A stretch of 64,000 bases of DNA from Rhodanobacter sp. (GCA_030148505.1 JASBTI010000041.1:1-64000), one strand, 5' to 3'. Shown: positions 51,953-61,176, numbered from the stretch's first letter. Numbers and translations: made by a program. Notes: a model not told the origin generated them from the sequence alone.

Positions 51953-51982
51953 ATTATCTCTTTATGCGAATAAAGAGATAAT
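51953..51982. promoter_or_regulatory. Perfect 30-bp palindrome at the metE promoter
   Basis: Arms ATTATCTCTTTAT and ATAAAGAGATAAT (13 bp, perfect) with a GCGA spacer, immediately upstream of the cobalamin riboswitch. It is the best copy of an element also present before metK and metF. Its place suggests a repressor site over the -10 region or start of the metE transcript. Nothing else was recognised between it and the end of dusB at 52121. Confidence 0.7.
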
Positions 51983-52120
51983 TACCACCAGCGGCGCTGA
52001 AAATAGCCGTATGGATGTCTGAAGTCAAAGGTCGCGTGGTCATGGCGTAGGGCGACCAGGCGGTGGAGGTTCAGGGTTCCGGTGGTCTGGGAACCAGGCC
52101 GGGTGCTGAGCGATCGCTTT

Positions 52121-53110
52121 TCAGGCGGCCTGCGGTTGGCCAGCTGCAAGTGCAGCAAAGTAGTCCCGGGTCAGACGCCACTGTTCGTCGGCGCTCTCGG
52201 CGCGATTGGCCACGTGCCGGAAGGCGGCGTTTTGCGGACGGTCCTTGGCATACCAGCCGAGGTGTTTGCGCGCGATACGCACACCGGCCTGTTCGCCGTA
52301 GAACGCGTACAGGTGTTGCAGGTGGTCGAGCAGGATCGCTGCGACCTCAGCGGGGTCCGGCTCCGGCAACTGCTTGCCGGTGGCCAGGTAGTGCGCGATT
52401 TCCCGGAAGATCCATGGCCGACCTTGGGCGCCGCGACCGATCATCAGCGCATCGGCGCCGGTTACCAAAAGCACGTGGAGTGCCTGCTGCGGCGTGGTGA
52501 CATCGCCATTGGCCAGCACCGGGATGTGCACGGCGGCCTTGACCGCGGCAATGGTGTCGTACTCTGCCTCACCTTCGTATTTGTCGGCGCGGGTGCGGCC
52601 GTGCACGGCGAGTGCCGCGATACCGGCATCTTCGGCGATATGCGCGATGTTGAGGGCGTTGCGGTTGCTGCGATCCCAGCCGGTGCGGATCTTCAGCGTT
52701 ACCGGCACCTCGACGGCATCGACCACCGCCCTGACGATACGCGCGACCAGCGGCTCATCCTGCAGCAGCGCAGAACCGGACCATACGTTGCACACCTTCT
52801 TGGCGGGGCAACCCATGTTGATGTCGATCAGTTGGGCACCGTTGGCGACGTTGAAACGTGCCGCCTCGGCCAGCATTGCCGGATCGTAACCGGCGATTTG
52901 CACGCTGACCGGTTCCGGCTCGCCGCTGTGATCCATGCGTTGCAGCGATTTGCGCGTCTGCCACAGCCGCGGATCCGAGGCGGTCATCTCCGACACGGCC
53001 AAGCCCGCACCAAGACGTTTGCACAGGAGTCGGAACGGTTTGTCGGTGACGCCGGCCATCGGCGCGAGCACCAGCGGAGGGTCGATGTGGTAGGGGCCGA
53101 TCTGCAGCAT
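52121..53110 (-). CDS. dusB: tRNA-dihydrouridine synthase B
   Basis: DusB is an FMN enzyme that reduces a specific uridine in the D-loop of tRNA. It has 329 residues with the family start IGPYHIDPPLVLAPMAGVTDKPFR, SVQIAGYDP, the catalytic Cys in INMGCPAKKV, TLKIRTGWD, VHGRTR and the FMN-phosphate loop GADALMIGRGAQGRPW. The fis gene that usually follows dusB in gamma-proteobacteria is not here; metE regulatory sequence follows instead. No feature was recognised in 53111-53314. Confidence 0.95.
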   Translation of the reverse strand: MLQIGPYHIDPPLVLAPMAGVTDKPFRLLCKRLGAGLAVSEMTASDPRLWQTRKSLQRMDHSGEPEPVSVQIAGYDPAMLAEAARFNVANGAQLIDINMGCPAKKVCNVWSGSALLQDEPLVARIVRAVVDAVEVPVTLKIRTGWDRSNRNALNIAHIAEDAGIAALAVHGRTRADKYEGEAEYDTIAAVKAAVHIPVLANGDVTTPQQALHVLLVTGADALMIGRGAQGRPWIFREIAHYLATGKQLPEPDPAEVAAILLDHLQHLYAFYGEQAGVRIARKHLGWYAKDRPQNAAFRHVANRAESADEQWRLTRDYFAALAAGQPQAA

Positions 53111-53314
53111 TCGCCTAGTATAACGATCGTCGGCGAGGACGGCGGTTGGCCGCGCACGGTGAGCATCGGTGTGGCGTTGCCCGACCGACGGTATCGCCAG
53201 AACCTGTCGAGCTGGGTGGTTGGCCCGACAACGCCCTGGATTTAGGCAAGGAGCACGGTCGTAGCCGGGAGGAGCGGGCCGGTGGTCCCCGGGAGCGATG
53301 TCCGGAGCCAGGTG

Positions 53315-54613
53315 CTATGGCAAAACCGCACCACTACGCTTCGGCTGGCTGCCGACAAGTGTGCCGCGAACATGCTTGTGCCGGAACAGGGGCACGAACA
53401 GGATTGCCATCAACAGCGCATAGGCGGCGAAGGCCATCCAAATCCCGTGCCAGTCCTTGCAGATCGCGACGGTGTCATTGCAGGTATGATCGGTGAAGAA
53501 ATGGTCGATCGCGAAGCCCGCAACCAGGCTGCCGAGCACGGCGCCGACGCCGTTGGTCATCAGCATGAACAAACCCTGCGCGCTGGCGCGGATCTTCGGG
53601 TCGGCCTGGCTCTCGACGAACAGCGAGCCGGAGATGTTGAAGAAGTCGAACGCCATGCCGTAGATGATGCATGACAGCACGATCATCCACAGGCCGCCCG
53701 CGGGATCGCCCAAGCCGAACAGGCCGAAGCGCAGCACCCAGGCGAGCATGCTCATGGTCATCACCGCCTTGATGCCGAAGCGCTTGAGGAAGAACGGGAT
53801 CGTAAGGATGAAGGCGGTTTCGGAAAACTGCGAAATCGAAATGATGATGGCCGAATAGCGAACCGTGAGCAGATCCTTGTAGGCGGGAATCTTGGCGAAA
53901 TCCCTGAGGAAGGTGTCGCCATAGGCATTGGTCAGCTGCAGCGCAGCGCCCAGCAACATCGCGAAGATGAAGAACACCGCCATATTGCGGTTCTTGAGCA
54001 ATACGAACGAGGTCAGCCCCAGCCGATCGGCCAGCCCGCGGCTGTGCGTGGCATCCAGTTGTGGCGGGCATCGCGGCAGGGTGAACGCGTACAGCCCCAG
54101 TAACAGCGAAGCGCCGGCGGCAACGCGGAACTGGGTGGCGGAAGCCTCGAAGCCGAGCAGGCTGACGGTCCAGGTGGCGGCGATGAAACCGATCGTGCCC
54201 CATACGCGTATCGGTGGGTAGTGACTGACCACATCGTAGCCGTCCCGCTTCAGTGCGTTGTAGGCCACCGCGATCGACAGCGAGATGGTCGGCATATAGA
54301 AGGCCATGTTGAGCAACATGACCCAGAACATCATATGTGGACTGCCGACCAGCGGTATTGAGAACAGAACCACGGCACCGACGATCTGAAACAGTCCATA
54401 AAGACGCTCGGCGTTGATCCACTTGTCGGCAATGATGCCGGCCAGCGAGGGCATGAACAGCGAGGCGATGCCCATGGTCGAGAAGATCGCGCCGAAGTTG
54501 GTGCCCGACCAATGCTGGGTGTGAAACCACCAGGTGCCGATGGTCAATAGCCATGCTCCCCAGATGTAGAACTGCAGAAAGTTCATTACGATCAGGCGAA
54601 GCTTCAGATTCAC
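53315..54613 (-). CDS. Nucleoside:H+ symporter family MFS transporter (NupG/XapB-like)
   Basis: A 432-residue membrane protein with about 12 helices. The start VNLKLRLIVMNFLQFYIWGAWLLTIG aligns with the beginning of E. coli NupG, so the GTG at 54613 was chosen over the ATG nine codons later. Further family features are GIASLFMPSLAGIIADKW, the loop HYPPIRVWGTIGFI and KIRASAQGLFMLMTNGVGA. NupG imports purine and pyrimidine nucleosides with protons; related proteins in Xanthomonadales may carry other sugars. Single gene on the minus strand. Confidence 0.88.
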   Translation of the reverse strand: MNLKLRLIVMNFLQFYIWGAWLLTIGTWWFHTQHWSGTNFGAIFSTMGIASLFMPSLAGIIADKWINAERLYGLFQIVGAVVLFSIPLVGSPHMMFWVMLLNMAFYMPTISLSIAVAYNALKRDGYDVVSHYPPIRVWGTIGFIAATWTVSLLGFEASATQFRVAAGASLLLGLYAFTLPRCPPQLDATHSRGLADRLGLTSFVLLKNRNMAVFFIFAMLLGAALQLTNAYGDTFLRDFAKIPAYKDLLTVRYSAIIISISQFSETAFILTIPFFLKRFGIKAVMTMSMLAWVLRFGLFGLGDPAGGLWMIVLSCIIYGMAFDFFNISGSLFVESQADPKIRASAQGLFMLMTNGVGAVLGSLVAGFAIDHFFTDHTCNDTVAICKDWHGIWMAFAAYALLMAILFVPLFRHKHVRGTLVGSQPKRSGAVLP

Positions 54614-54686
54614 AGGCAGGCATCCGGCATATTGGGTCCCCTGACGCAGCCGAGGGAACTGCCCCGTGGCCACCAGCGAAGGCAGG

Positions 54687-55331
54687 TTAGAGGAAGCCGC
54701 GTGGCAGCGGCAAGGCGCACGGTATGGGCGCTCCATGGTTGCCCTCGAGTACGGCGGCGACCCGCGCACGCAATGCCGGCAGCAGTTCGGTCTCGAACCA
54801 CGGATTGCGCTTGAGCCAAAGCCGGTTGCGGGGACTGGGATGCGGCAGCGGCAAGCGGTTCCGCGACAGGTGGTCGCGCCATGCCTGCACGGTATCGGTG
54901 AGGCGGCTTCCTCGTGGTGTACCCAGCATGCCGGCTTGTGCGTAGTGGCCAATCAGCAGGGTCAGTTGCACCTGGGTGAGGGTGGGCAACAGCTGCGGTT
55001 GCCAGGTTGGCGCGCATACGGGGCGCGGCGGCAGGTCGCCGCCGCGAGCAGTGCCCGGAAAACAGAAGCCCATCGGCGCAATCGCAACCAGGCGGGCATC
55101 ATAGAAGGTCGACGTGTCGATGCCGAGCCAGTCGCGCAACCGCTCGCCACTGACATCGTTGAACGGGATGCCGGTGTCATGCGCCTTGCGTCCTGGCGCC
55201 TGGCTGATGATCAGCAATCGTGACGTGGGCGATGCCTGCACCACCGGTCGCGGTTCCCGCGGCAGATCGGCTTCGCAGAGCCGGCAGGCGCGAATTTTCG
55301 TGAGCAGCGAGTCCATGCGCTCGGTCTGCAC
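54687..55331 (-). CDS. Uracil-DNA glycosylase superfamily protein
   Basis: A 214-residue protein of the UDG superfamily: IISQAPGRKAHDTGIPFNDVSGERLRDWLG contains the uracil-pocket-like motif A, and HPSPRNRLWLKRNPWFETE resembles motif B. An N-terminal CRLC pair (Cys16, Cys19) is common in family 4-like members, though a full set of four Fe-S cysteines is not evident. The role is presumed DNA base-excision repair or an unassigned activity. GTG 55331 was chosen because GAGGGGAAA lies before it; ATG 55316 is the alternative. It follows the FAD oxidase gene by 20 bp. Confidence 0.83.
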   Translation of the reverse strand: MQTERMDSLLTKIRACRLCEADLPREPRPVVQASPTSRLLIISQAPGRKAHDTGIPFNDVSGERLRDWLGIDTSTFYDARLVAIAPMGFCFPGTARGGDLPPRPVCAPTWQPQLLPTLTQVQLTLLIGHYAQAGMLGTPRGSRLTDTVQAWRDHLSRNRLPLPHPSPRNRLWLKRNPWFETELLPALRARVAAVLEGNHGAPIPCALPLPRGFL

Positions 55332-55351
55332 GATCTTTCCCCTCTGCTCGT

Positions 55352-56731
55352 TCAAGGCAGAAGTTTGCCAGGATTGAGGATGCCGTCCGGATCGAATGCC
55401 GCCTTGATGTTGCGCATCAGTCCCAGTGCGCTGCATGACAATGCCAGCGGCATGAACTCGCGCTTGACCAGGCCGATACCGTGTTCGCCCGAAAGGGTGC
55501 CGTCCAGCGCGATGACCAGGGCGAACAGCTCGGCCAGACAGGCGTGTGCACGCGCGCGTTCGGCGTCGTCGCGTGGCAGCAGGTTGACGTGCAGGTTGCC
55601 GTTGCCGGCATGACCGAAGCTGACGATCAGCACCTGGTGATTTGCCGACAGTTGCTTGATGCCGTCGACCAGCTCGGGCAGGCGGCTGACCGGTACCACC
55701 ACATCCTCGTTGATCTTGTTCGGCGAAATCCTGCGCTGGGCAGGCGACAGCGCCTTGCGAGCGGCCCACAGGGCTCGCGTTTCGGCCTCCGTTTCGGCCA
55801 CGCGCAGTTCGTCCAGTCCGTCGCCGCGGGCGGCGCGGGACACGGCGTCGACGGCCGAGTGCAGGGTTGCCGTCTCGCCGTCGACCTCGATCATCAGCAT
55901 CGCACCGGCCAGCGGCACGCCGTCGCCGCCGTAGTCGTGTGCCAGTTGCAGGGCGACGTCGTCGATGAATTCCAGCGCACAAGGTGTCTGCGGCTGCGCC
56001 ATGATGCGGGCCACTGCGCGCGCGGCAGCCCCCACGCTGTGGTAGGTCGCCCGCAGGGTGCGGATGGCCGACGGCTTCGGGGTGATCTTGAGGGTGGCTT
56101 CGGTGATCAGCGCCAGTGTGCCCTCCGAGCCGATCAGCAGACGGGTCAGGTCATAGCCGGTCGCCCCCTTGCTGGTGCAGGTCCCGCAGCGGAAGCCCTC
56201 GCCGTGGCCGGCAACGGCGCGCAGGCCGAGCGTATTCTCCCGCGGGCTGCCGTATTTTACGGTGCGGGGGCCCGCCGAGTTGCATGCCAGGTTGCCGCCG
56301 ATCGTGCACCACGATGCCGAGCTGGGGTCGGGTGGCCAGAAGAAGCCGTACTGATCAAGGGCTCTTTGCAGGTCGCCGTTCAACACCCCCGGTTCGACTA
56401 TCGCGAGGCGATTGTCCGGGTCGATCCGCAGGATCCGGTTCATCCGCTCGAAGCTCACCACTACACCACCATCCACCGGTACGGTAGCGCCGGTGGTATT
56501 GCTGCCGCGACCGCGTGCAATGACCGGGACGTGATATTCCCGGCATGCCTGCACCAGTGATTCAACCTGCGCATGCTCATGCGGAAATACCACCGCATCG
56601 GGCAGTGCGTGGCGCCGCGAATTGTCATACGAGTAGGCAATGCGTTCGGCTTCGCCGGTGGCGCAGCTCCCGGTAGGAAAGATGTCATCCAGGCGTGCGT
56701 GCAGATCGAGGGAAAGAGGCATGCGTGGCAT
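55352..56731 (-). CDS. FAD-linked oxidase, GlcD/D-lactate dehydrogenase type
   Basis: A 459-residue flavoprotein with the PCMH-type FAD domain: VVFPHEHAQVESLVQACREY, ARGRGSNTTGATVPVDGGVVVS and TIGGNLACNSAGPRTVKYG. The FAD-oxidase C-terminal domain follows, ending in NKINEDVVVPVSRLPELV, FGHAGNGNLHVN and SGEHGIGLVKREF. It belongs with GlcD and D-lactate/D-2-hydroxyglutarate dehydrogenases that oxidise D-2-hydroxy acids and pass electrons to a quinone or cytochrome. The exact substrate cannot be told. Start 56731 (or 56722). It may share a transcript with the UDG-like gene. Confidence 0.9.
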   Translation of the reverse strand: MPRMPLSLDLHARLDDIFPTGSCATGEAERIAYSYDNSRRHALPDAVVFPHEHAQVESLVQACREYHVPVIARGRGSNTTGATVPVDGGVVVSFERMNRILRIDPDNRLAIVEPGVLNGDLQRALDQYGFFWPPDPSSASWCTIGGNLACNSAGPRTVKYGSPRENTLGLRAVAGHGEGFRCGTCTSKGATGYDLTRLLIGSEGTLALITEATLKITPKPSAIRTLRATYHSVGAAARAVARIMAQPQTPCALEFIDDVALQLAHDYGGDGVPLAGAMLMIEVDGETATLHSAVDAVSRAARGDGLDELRVAETEAETRALWAARKALSPAQRRISPNKINEDVVVPVSRLPELVDGIKQLSANHQVLIVSFGHAGNGNLHVNLLPRDDAERARAHACLAELFALVIALDGTLSGEHGIGLVKREFMPLALSCSALGLMRNIKAAFDPDGILNPGKLLP

Positions 56732-56828
56732 CGTAGTCCACCGGCGAGGAAAAGTTTGCACCCGCCGGTACCGACCTAACCTCCCGGCATCGATTCTGCC
56801 GGCGGTCGAGTTGCGTGAGGTGCGTTGA

Positions 56829-57185
56829 TCAGCTGACCTCGAAGGCGTCCCTCAACCAGTGCATTTGTGCGTTTTCTGCTGGGCCGTCGTAGCTGACCAC
56901 GTCGAATCGACAGGGCGATCGGCGGTAGCGGGGATGGGCGGCTAGCCAGTGTTGCGCGGCGAGGATCAACTTGCCCTGCTTGGCCGCGGTGACCGAGGCG
57001 GCGGCGTCGCCGTACCCGGAATTCTTGCGATAGCGGACTTCGACGAAAACCACGGTCCCCCCATGGGACATGATCAGATCCAGTTCGCCGTACCGGCTGG
57101 TGTAATTGCGGGCGAGCAGCCGCAAACCGGCAACTTCGAGTTCGGCGCAGGCGCGTTGCTCGAATGCGTCTCCCGCCGCACGCAT
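56829..57185 (-). CDS. yraN: YraN family endonuclease-like protein (UPF0102)
   Basis: A 118-residue protein with the UPF0102 pattern: GDAFEQRACAELEVAGLRLLARNY, then the PD-(D/E)xK-like core GELDLIMSHGGTVVFVEVRYRK. It is normally encoded next to the LpoA and RsmI genes, as here. Its ATG overlaps the stop of lpoA by one base (TGATG at 57183-57187). The biochemical function is not established; a nuclease fold is predicted. Confidence 0.9.
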   Translation of the reverse strand: MRAAGDAFEQRACAELEVAGLRLLARNYTSRYGELDLIMSHGGTVVFVEVRYRKNSGYGDAAASVTAAKQGKLILAAQHWLAAHPRYRRSPCRFDVVSYDGPAENAQMHWLRDAFEVS

Positions 57186-59062
57186 CAGTGCCCGGTGGCA
57201 GCGGGGTTGGGGGTCGATGGCGTGCTTGCCGACGCCGGCTGCGCATCAGGTGCTGGTACCGTGTCGGGTACATCATTGATCTCCAGACTGCCCCCCATCG
57301 GCCGCGCCAGACCGTTCTGGAATTTGGCCCAGATCAGCACATTGCGTACCCGGCCAAACGGATCGGCGGTGAGTTGCCCGGTGGCACCAGGCAGGTAACT
57401 GCCGGGGTGAGCACGCATCCAGTCGATATAAGGCACCAGACTCCAGGCGTCCATGCCGAACGCGAACAGCCGGCCCGCGCCGTCGCGGGCGGCCGGGAGT
57501 AGCGCCGCGATGCTGTCATGCTCGGGAAGACCGGGTTGTGCATTGAACAACCACGGCATATCGCAAAACTCTACCCCGTCGAGGTCGCGATCCGCAGCGG
57601 CGTCGTCGCTGCCCGCATAGATATGGGACGTGGCGAATACTGGTAACTCGACGTTGGCTACCCGTAATTGCGGCAGCAGCAGCCGCGCCTCGGTGGGGCG
57701 CATGCTGATGAAGATGCCGGTGTCGGGGCTGGCGGCAACCGCCGAACCGGGTTTGCTGGTGTAGTTACCCAGATTCAGCCCCTGCAGTGCCGAGGTGAAA
57801 TTCGCCACTACATGGATACCGTCGAGTTGACCGCCGCGGGCGAGCAGCTCTGCCTTGAACGCGCCGGCCGCTCGCTGCGCGAAATCGTCCTTGGAAATGA
57901 TCACATAAGCGTGCTGCAGGCCGCGCCCGATCATACGGTCGGCGGCCTGGGCACCCTCATTCTCTGGCAGCAGACCGAATTCGCTGGTGTCTCCGGCGGG
58001 CAATTGGCGGTTATCGGGGTGATTCAACGCCAGCAACGGGACCGGTAGCGACGCTTGGTTGAACACCGCGGTGACGTCGTCGCGGGTCAACGGGCCGACC
58101 ACGAATTGTGCGCCATCTGCCACGGCTTGCTGATACGCGGCGATGCTGCCGGCGGCGGTGCCATGGCTGTTGTAGACGCGCACGATAGGTCGTGGCGCAT
58201 GGTTATGGCCGGCGTGCATGTAGGCCGCGAAGAAACCCTCGCGAATCGAACGGCCTGCGGCGGCGAAGTTGCCGTCGCCAGGCAGCAGCAGCGCGATTCT
58301 GGCCGGTACCTTATAGCCCTCACGCACGTCGGCGTCCGGGCCGGGTACCAGGGTGCCGACCGGTTGATTCAGTGCCGCCTCTTGCCGCGCCACCACCACC
58401 CCGAGCTGGCTCAAGGCTTCATTGACCCAGGACAGCATGCGGTCGCCGGGTTTCATCGCGGCAGCGCGTTGCTGCAGTGATGGAATGCCCAATTTGCGCA
58501 GTAGGTCGAGGGCCTGCTGGCGGTTTTGCGCCTGGTCGAAGCCGGTGAGCTCGCTGTCCATCTGGATGCGTGTGCGGGCAGCTCCCCAGTTGTCGCCGCT
58601 GGCCGCCATGGCCCGGGCGCGCAATTCGAGCAACCGGGGTTGCAACGCCGCCGGCACCACGAGGTGCGGCTGGGTGGTGAGGCGCAGTGCGGTGGCGACG
58701 TCGTGCTGGCTCAATGCCAATTCGGCACGCAGCAGATCGAGGCGGGCCGGCTCGTCACCGCTCAGTCGCTGGCGATCGATTTGCGCAAGCGTGGTGGCAG
58801 CAAGATCGATTCGACCCTCCTGCCGCCACGCTTCCGCTGCCAGCAGCCGATAGTGGTCCTGACGACTGGACGACTGCGAGGCCAAGGCCAGATAGGCTTG
58901 TGCGGCCTGCTGGAATTGGCCTTGCTGCGCCAGTGTGGCAGCACTTTGCGCTGCGGCGATTTCGGCGGGTGTGCGCTGCACGTTGGCAGGCATGCAGCCA
59001 GTCAGTGCGAAGGAAAGCAGCAGTGCGAACGTTGTGGCACGGCTGAGGCGCATGAGGCGCAT
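57185..59062 (-). CDS. lpoA: LpoA/LppC-family outer-membrane lipoprotein, PBP activator
   Basis: A 625-residue lipoprotein with signal peptide and lipobox LTGC (Cys23). The N-terminal half consists of TPR-like helices (residues 30-260: AATLAQQGQFQQAAQAYLALASQS and repeats). The C-terminal half is a periplasmic-binding-protein-like domain (from RIALLLPGDGNFAAAGRSIREGF). This is the layout of E. coli LpoA, which reaches through the peptidoglycan to stimulate the synthase PBP1A. The last 35 residues are Pro/Ala/Ser rich. Start 59062 (a second ATG at 59053). It is divergent from rsmI and coupled to yraN. Confidence 0.92.
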   Translation of the reverse strand: MRLMRLSRATTFALLLSFALTGCMPANVQRTPAEIAAAQSAATLAQQGQFQQAAQAYLALASQSSSRQDHYRLLAAEAWRQEGRIDLAATTLAQIDRQRLSGDEPARLDLLRAELALSQHDVATALRLTTQPHLVVPAALQPRLLELRARAMAASGDNWGAARTRIQMDSELTGFDQAQNRQQALDLLRKLGIPSLQQRAAAMKPGDRMLSWVNEALSQLGVVVARQEAALNQPVGTLVPGPDADVREGYKVPARIALLLPGDGNFAAAGRSIREGFFAAYMHAGHNHAPRPIVRVYNSHGTAAGSIAAYQQAVADGAQFVVGPLTRDDVTAVFNQASLPVPLLALNHPDNRQLPAGDTSEFGLLPENEGAQAADRMIGRGLQHAYVIISKDDFAQRAAGAFKAELLARGGQLDGIHVVANFTSALQGLNLGNYTSKPGSAVAASPDTGIFISMRPTEARLLLPQLRVANVELPVFATSHIYAGSDDAAADRDLDGVEFCDMPWLFNAQPGLPEHDSIAALLPAARDGAGRLFAFGMDAWSLVPYIDWMRAHPGSYLPGATGQLTADPFGRVRNVLIWAKFQNGLARPMGGSLEINDVPDTVPAPDAQPASASTPSTPNPAATGH

Positions 59063-59142
59063 GGGAGATCCCTTGATCGTCATGGTCGGCAATGCGCGAT
59101 GATAGCCGATCATATTGTCCAGCCGCGGTGCAGGAGTTCACG

Positions 59143-59976
59143 ATGTCATCAGTTCAGCCAGGCTGCCTGTGGGTGGTTGCCACCCCGATCGGTCATCGGG
59201 ACGATTTGTCGGCACGGGCTATTGCGACCTTGCGCGCCGTGCATGTCGTGGCAGCCGAGGATACCCGGCATACGCGTCCACTGCTGGTACATCACGGTAT
59301 CGACACACCACTGATGGCATTGCATGAACATAACGAGCGGGATGCGGTGGAGGCGATTGTCCGCAGGCTCGTTGCCGGGGAGTCGGTGGCGCTGGTTTCT
59401 GACGCCGGCACCCCATTGATCAGTGACCCGGGCTTTCGTCTGGTGCGTGCGGCCCGGGCGGCAGGTATCCGCTGTGTGCCGATTCCGGGCGCGTGTGCGG
59501 CGATTGCGGCATTGTCGGTGGCCGGTATGCCCAGTGATCGTTTCGTATTCGAGGGTTTTTTACCGCCGAAATCCGCTGCCCGGCGCAGTCGGCTGCAGCA
59601 GCTGGCGAATGAATCAAGAACGGTGATTTTCTACGAATCTTCCCATCGGGTTGCCGAGAGTCTCGCCGATATGCGCGATATTTTCGGTGCTCAGCGCGAT
59701 GCGGTGCTGGCGCGTGAGCTGACCAAGCTGTTCGAGACGGTGCTGGGCGAGCCTCTGGGGGAGCTGGCAGTCCGGGTGGCAGCGGATCCCGACCAGCAAC
59801 GGGGCGAATGCGTGCTGCTGGTCGCCGGCCGCGGGGAGGAGGCTGATGCGAAACTGGCCGAAGGCCGCCGCATCTTTGCCATCTTGCGCGAAGAGCTGCC
59901 ACCGGCGAAGGCAGCCAAGATGGCCGCCGCAATCAGTGGTGCGCCGCGCAAGGCGCTGTATGAGAGTGAGAAGTGA
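59143..59976 (+). CDS. rsmI: 16S rRNA (cytidine-1402 2'-O)-methyltransferase
   Basis: RsmI methylates the ribose of C1402 in the ribosomal P site, alongside RsmH (encoded at 61229), which methylates the base. It has 277 residues with the TP-methylase pattern LWVVATPIGHRDDLSARA, AAEDTRHT, ALVSDAGTPLISDPGF, PIPGACAAIAALSVAGMP and FEGFLPPK. ATG 59143 has AGGAG before it. The last four codons and the stop fall inside a 7-bp tandem repeat (59966-59998), so the C-terminus (YESEK) was set by repeat expansion. Confidence 0.96.
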   Translation: MSSVQPGCLWVVATPIGHRDDLSARAIATLRAVHVVAAEDTRHTRPLLVHHGIDTPLMALHEHNERDAVEAIVRRLVAGESVALVSDAGTPLISDPGFRLVRAARAAGIRCVPIPGACAAIAALSVAGMPSDRFVFEGFLPPKSAARRSRLQQLANESRTVIFYESSHRVAESLADMRDIFGAQRDAVLARELTKLFETVLGEPLGELAVRVAADPDQQRGECVLLVAGRGEEADAKLAEGRRIFAILREELPPAKAAKMAAAISGAPRKALYESEK

Positions 59977-60039
59977 GAAGTGAGAAGTGAGAAGTGAGAG
60001 AGCGCCAATCGCGCGCGTCCGCATTTCTCTCATTTCTCA
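59966..60039. repeat. Tandem AAGTGAG repeat with inverted partner
   Basis: A 7-bp unit (AAGTGAG) is repeated nearly five times at 59966-59998, starting inside the end of rsmI. A complementary block CTCTCATTTCTCAC at 60026-60039 pairs with GTGAGAAGTGAGAG in the repeat, giving a 14-bp stem (one G-T) around a GC-rich loop. It may act as a transcription barrier before rnpB, although there is no T-run. Confidence 0.75.
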
Positions 60040-60070
60040 CTCCTCTCCCCTCACTCCTGTATTCTTGGCG

Positions 60071-60433
<363 letters not shown>

Positions 60434-60656
60434 CTCTTGCCCCATGGCGCCCTGGGTATCGATGCGGACCCGGGGCGCCGAAGGCGGCCGCTGGATGAAC
60501 ATCGATTCATCTCCGGAGCGATGAAAAGCGTTCCACCAAGCCAGTGGCTAAACTAAAAAATCCCGAGCTTTCATATACCTTCACCAGCTTTCTAGAAACA
60601 GCTGGATATTTCGTCACGTGATGAAGCTTTCTCCTTGATTCACAAAAGAAAATCCC

Positions 60657-60718
60657 TTGACAGTCTCATAGGGCGAGACTATCGTGGGTTCCAGTGTGAA
60701 ATCGTGGGATTAAGTGGA
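60657..60718 (+). promoter_or_regulatory. mraZ promoter with four 10-bp-spaced MraZ boxes
   Basis: TTGACA (60657-60662) and TATCGT (60680-60685) are 17 bases apart, a good sigma-70 promoter. From the -10 onwards GTGGG, GTGTG, GTGGG and GTGGA recur exactly every 10 bp (60684, 60694, 60704, 60714). This is the TGGGN-repeat binding pattern of MraZ, which represses its own operon. The last box lies at the mraZ ribosome site. In the rest of 60434-60656 nothing was recognised apart from a GGCGCC-based hairpin near 60447-60481. Confidence 0.85.
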
Positions 60719-60729
60719 GTTAGCGCATC

Positions 60730-61176
60730 GTGTTCCAGGGCGAAACAGCCATCACTGTTGACGACAAGGGTCGTCTGGCCATCCCGACTGCATACCGGGA
60801 CCAGGTGTCGGGCGAGTGCGCGAATCGTCTGGTGGTGACCTACAACCCCTTCGAATCCGGCTGTCTGTGGCTGTTTCCGTATGCCGAGTGGGAACAAGTG
60901 CGCGATCAGGTCAATGCCTTGCCGAAGGTCAAGGCGGCGCATCGCGACATGCAGATGAAGCTGGTTGGTGCCGCTGCAGTGCTTGAGCCCGATGGATCGG
61001 CACGCATCCTGCTGCCGGCCAGCCAGCGAGCTGCTGCGGGCATCGAAAAGAAAGCCGTCTTGCTGGGCATGGGCAACAAGTTCGAATTGTGGAGCGAGCA
61101 GGCGCACCTGGCGAAGATTCGCCAGAGCATCGGCGAAGACGAAATCACCAACGAAATGGCGGACCTGCGCCTGTAA
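60730..61176 (+). CDS. mraZ: MraZ, transcriptional regulator of the division/cell-wall cluster
   Basis: A 148-residue protein with two AbrB/SpoVT-like halves: [22 protein letters not shown] and, in the second half, [16 protein letters not shown]. Both carry the conserved DxxGR[L/I]-type motif. It forms ring-shaped oligomers and binds the direct repeats in its own promoter. GTG start at 60730. It is first of the mraZ-rsmH-ftsL-ftsI order. Confidence 0.95.
   Translation: MFQGETAITVDDKGRLAIPTAYRDQVSGECANRLVVTYNPFESGCLWLFPYAEWEQVRDQVNALPKVKAAHRDMQMKLVGAAAVLEPDGSARILLPASQRAAAGIEKKAVLLGMGNKFELWSEQAHLAKIRQSIGEDEITNEMADLRL

Noticed and set aside
55481-56560. 359-codon plus-strand ORF opposite the FAD oxidase
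   Set aside because: Shadow frame; His/Arg/Gln-rich composition without motifs.
59966-60000. CRISPR-like repetition
   Set aside because: Units are 7 bp and contiguous, without spacers; a simple tandem repeat.
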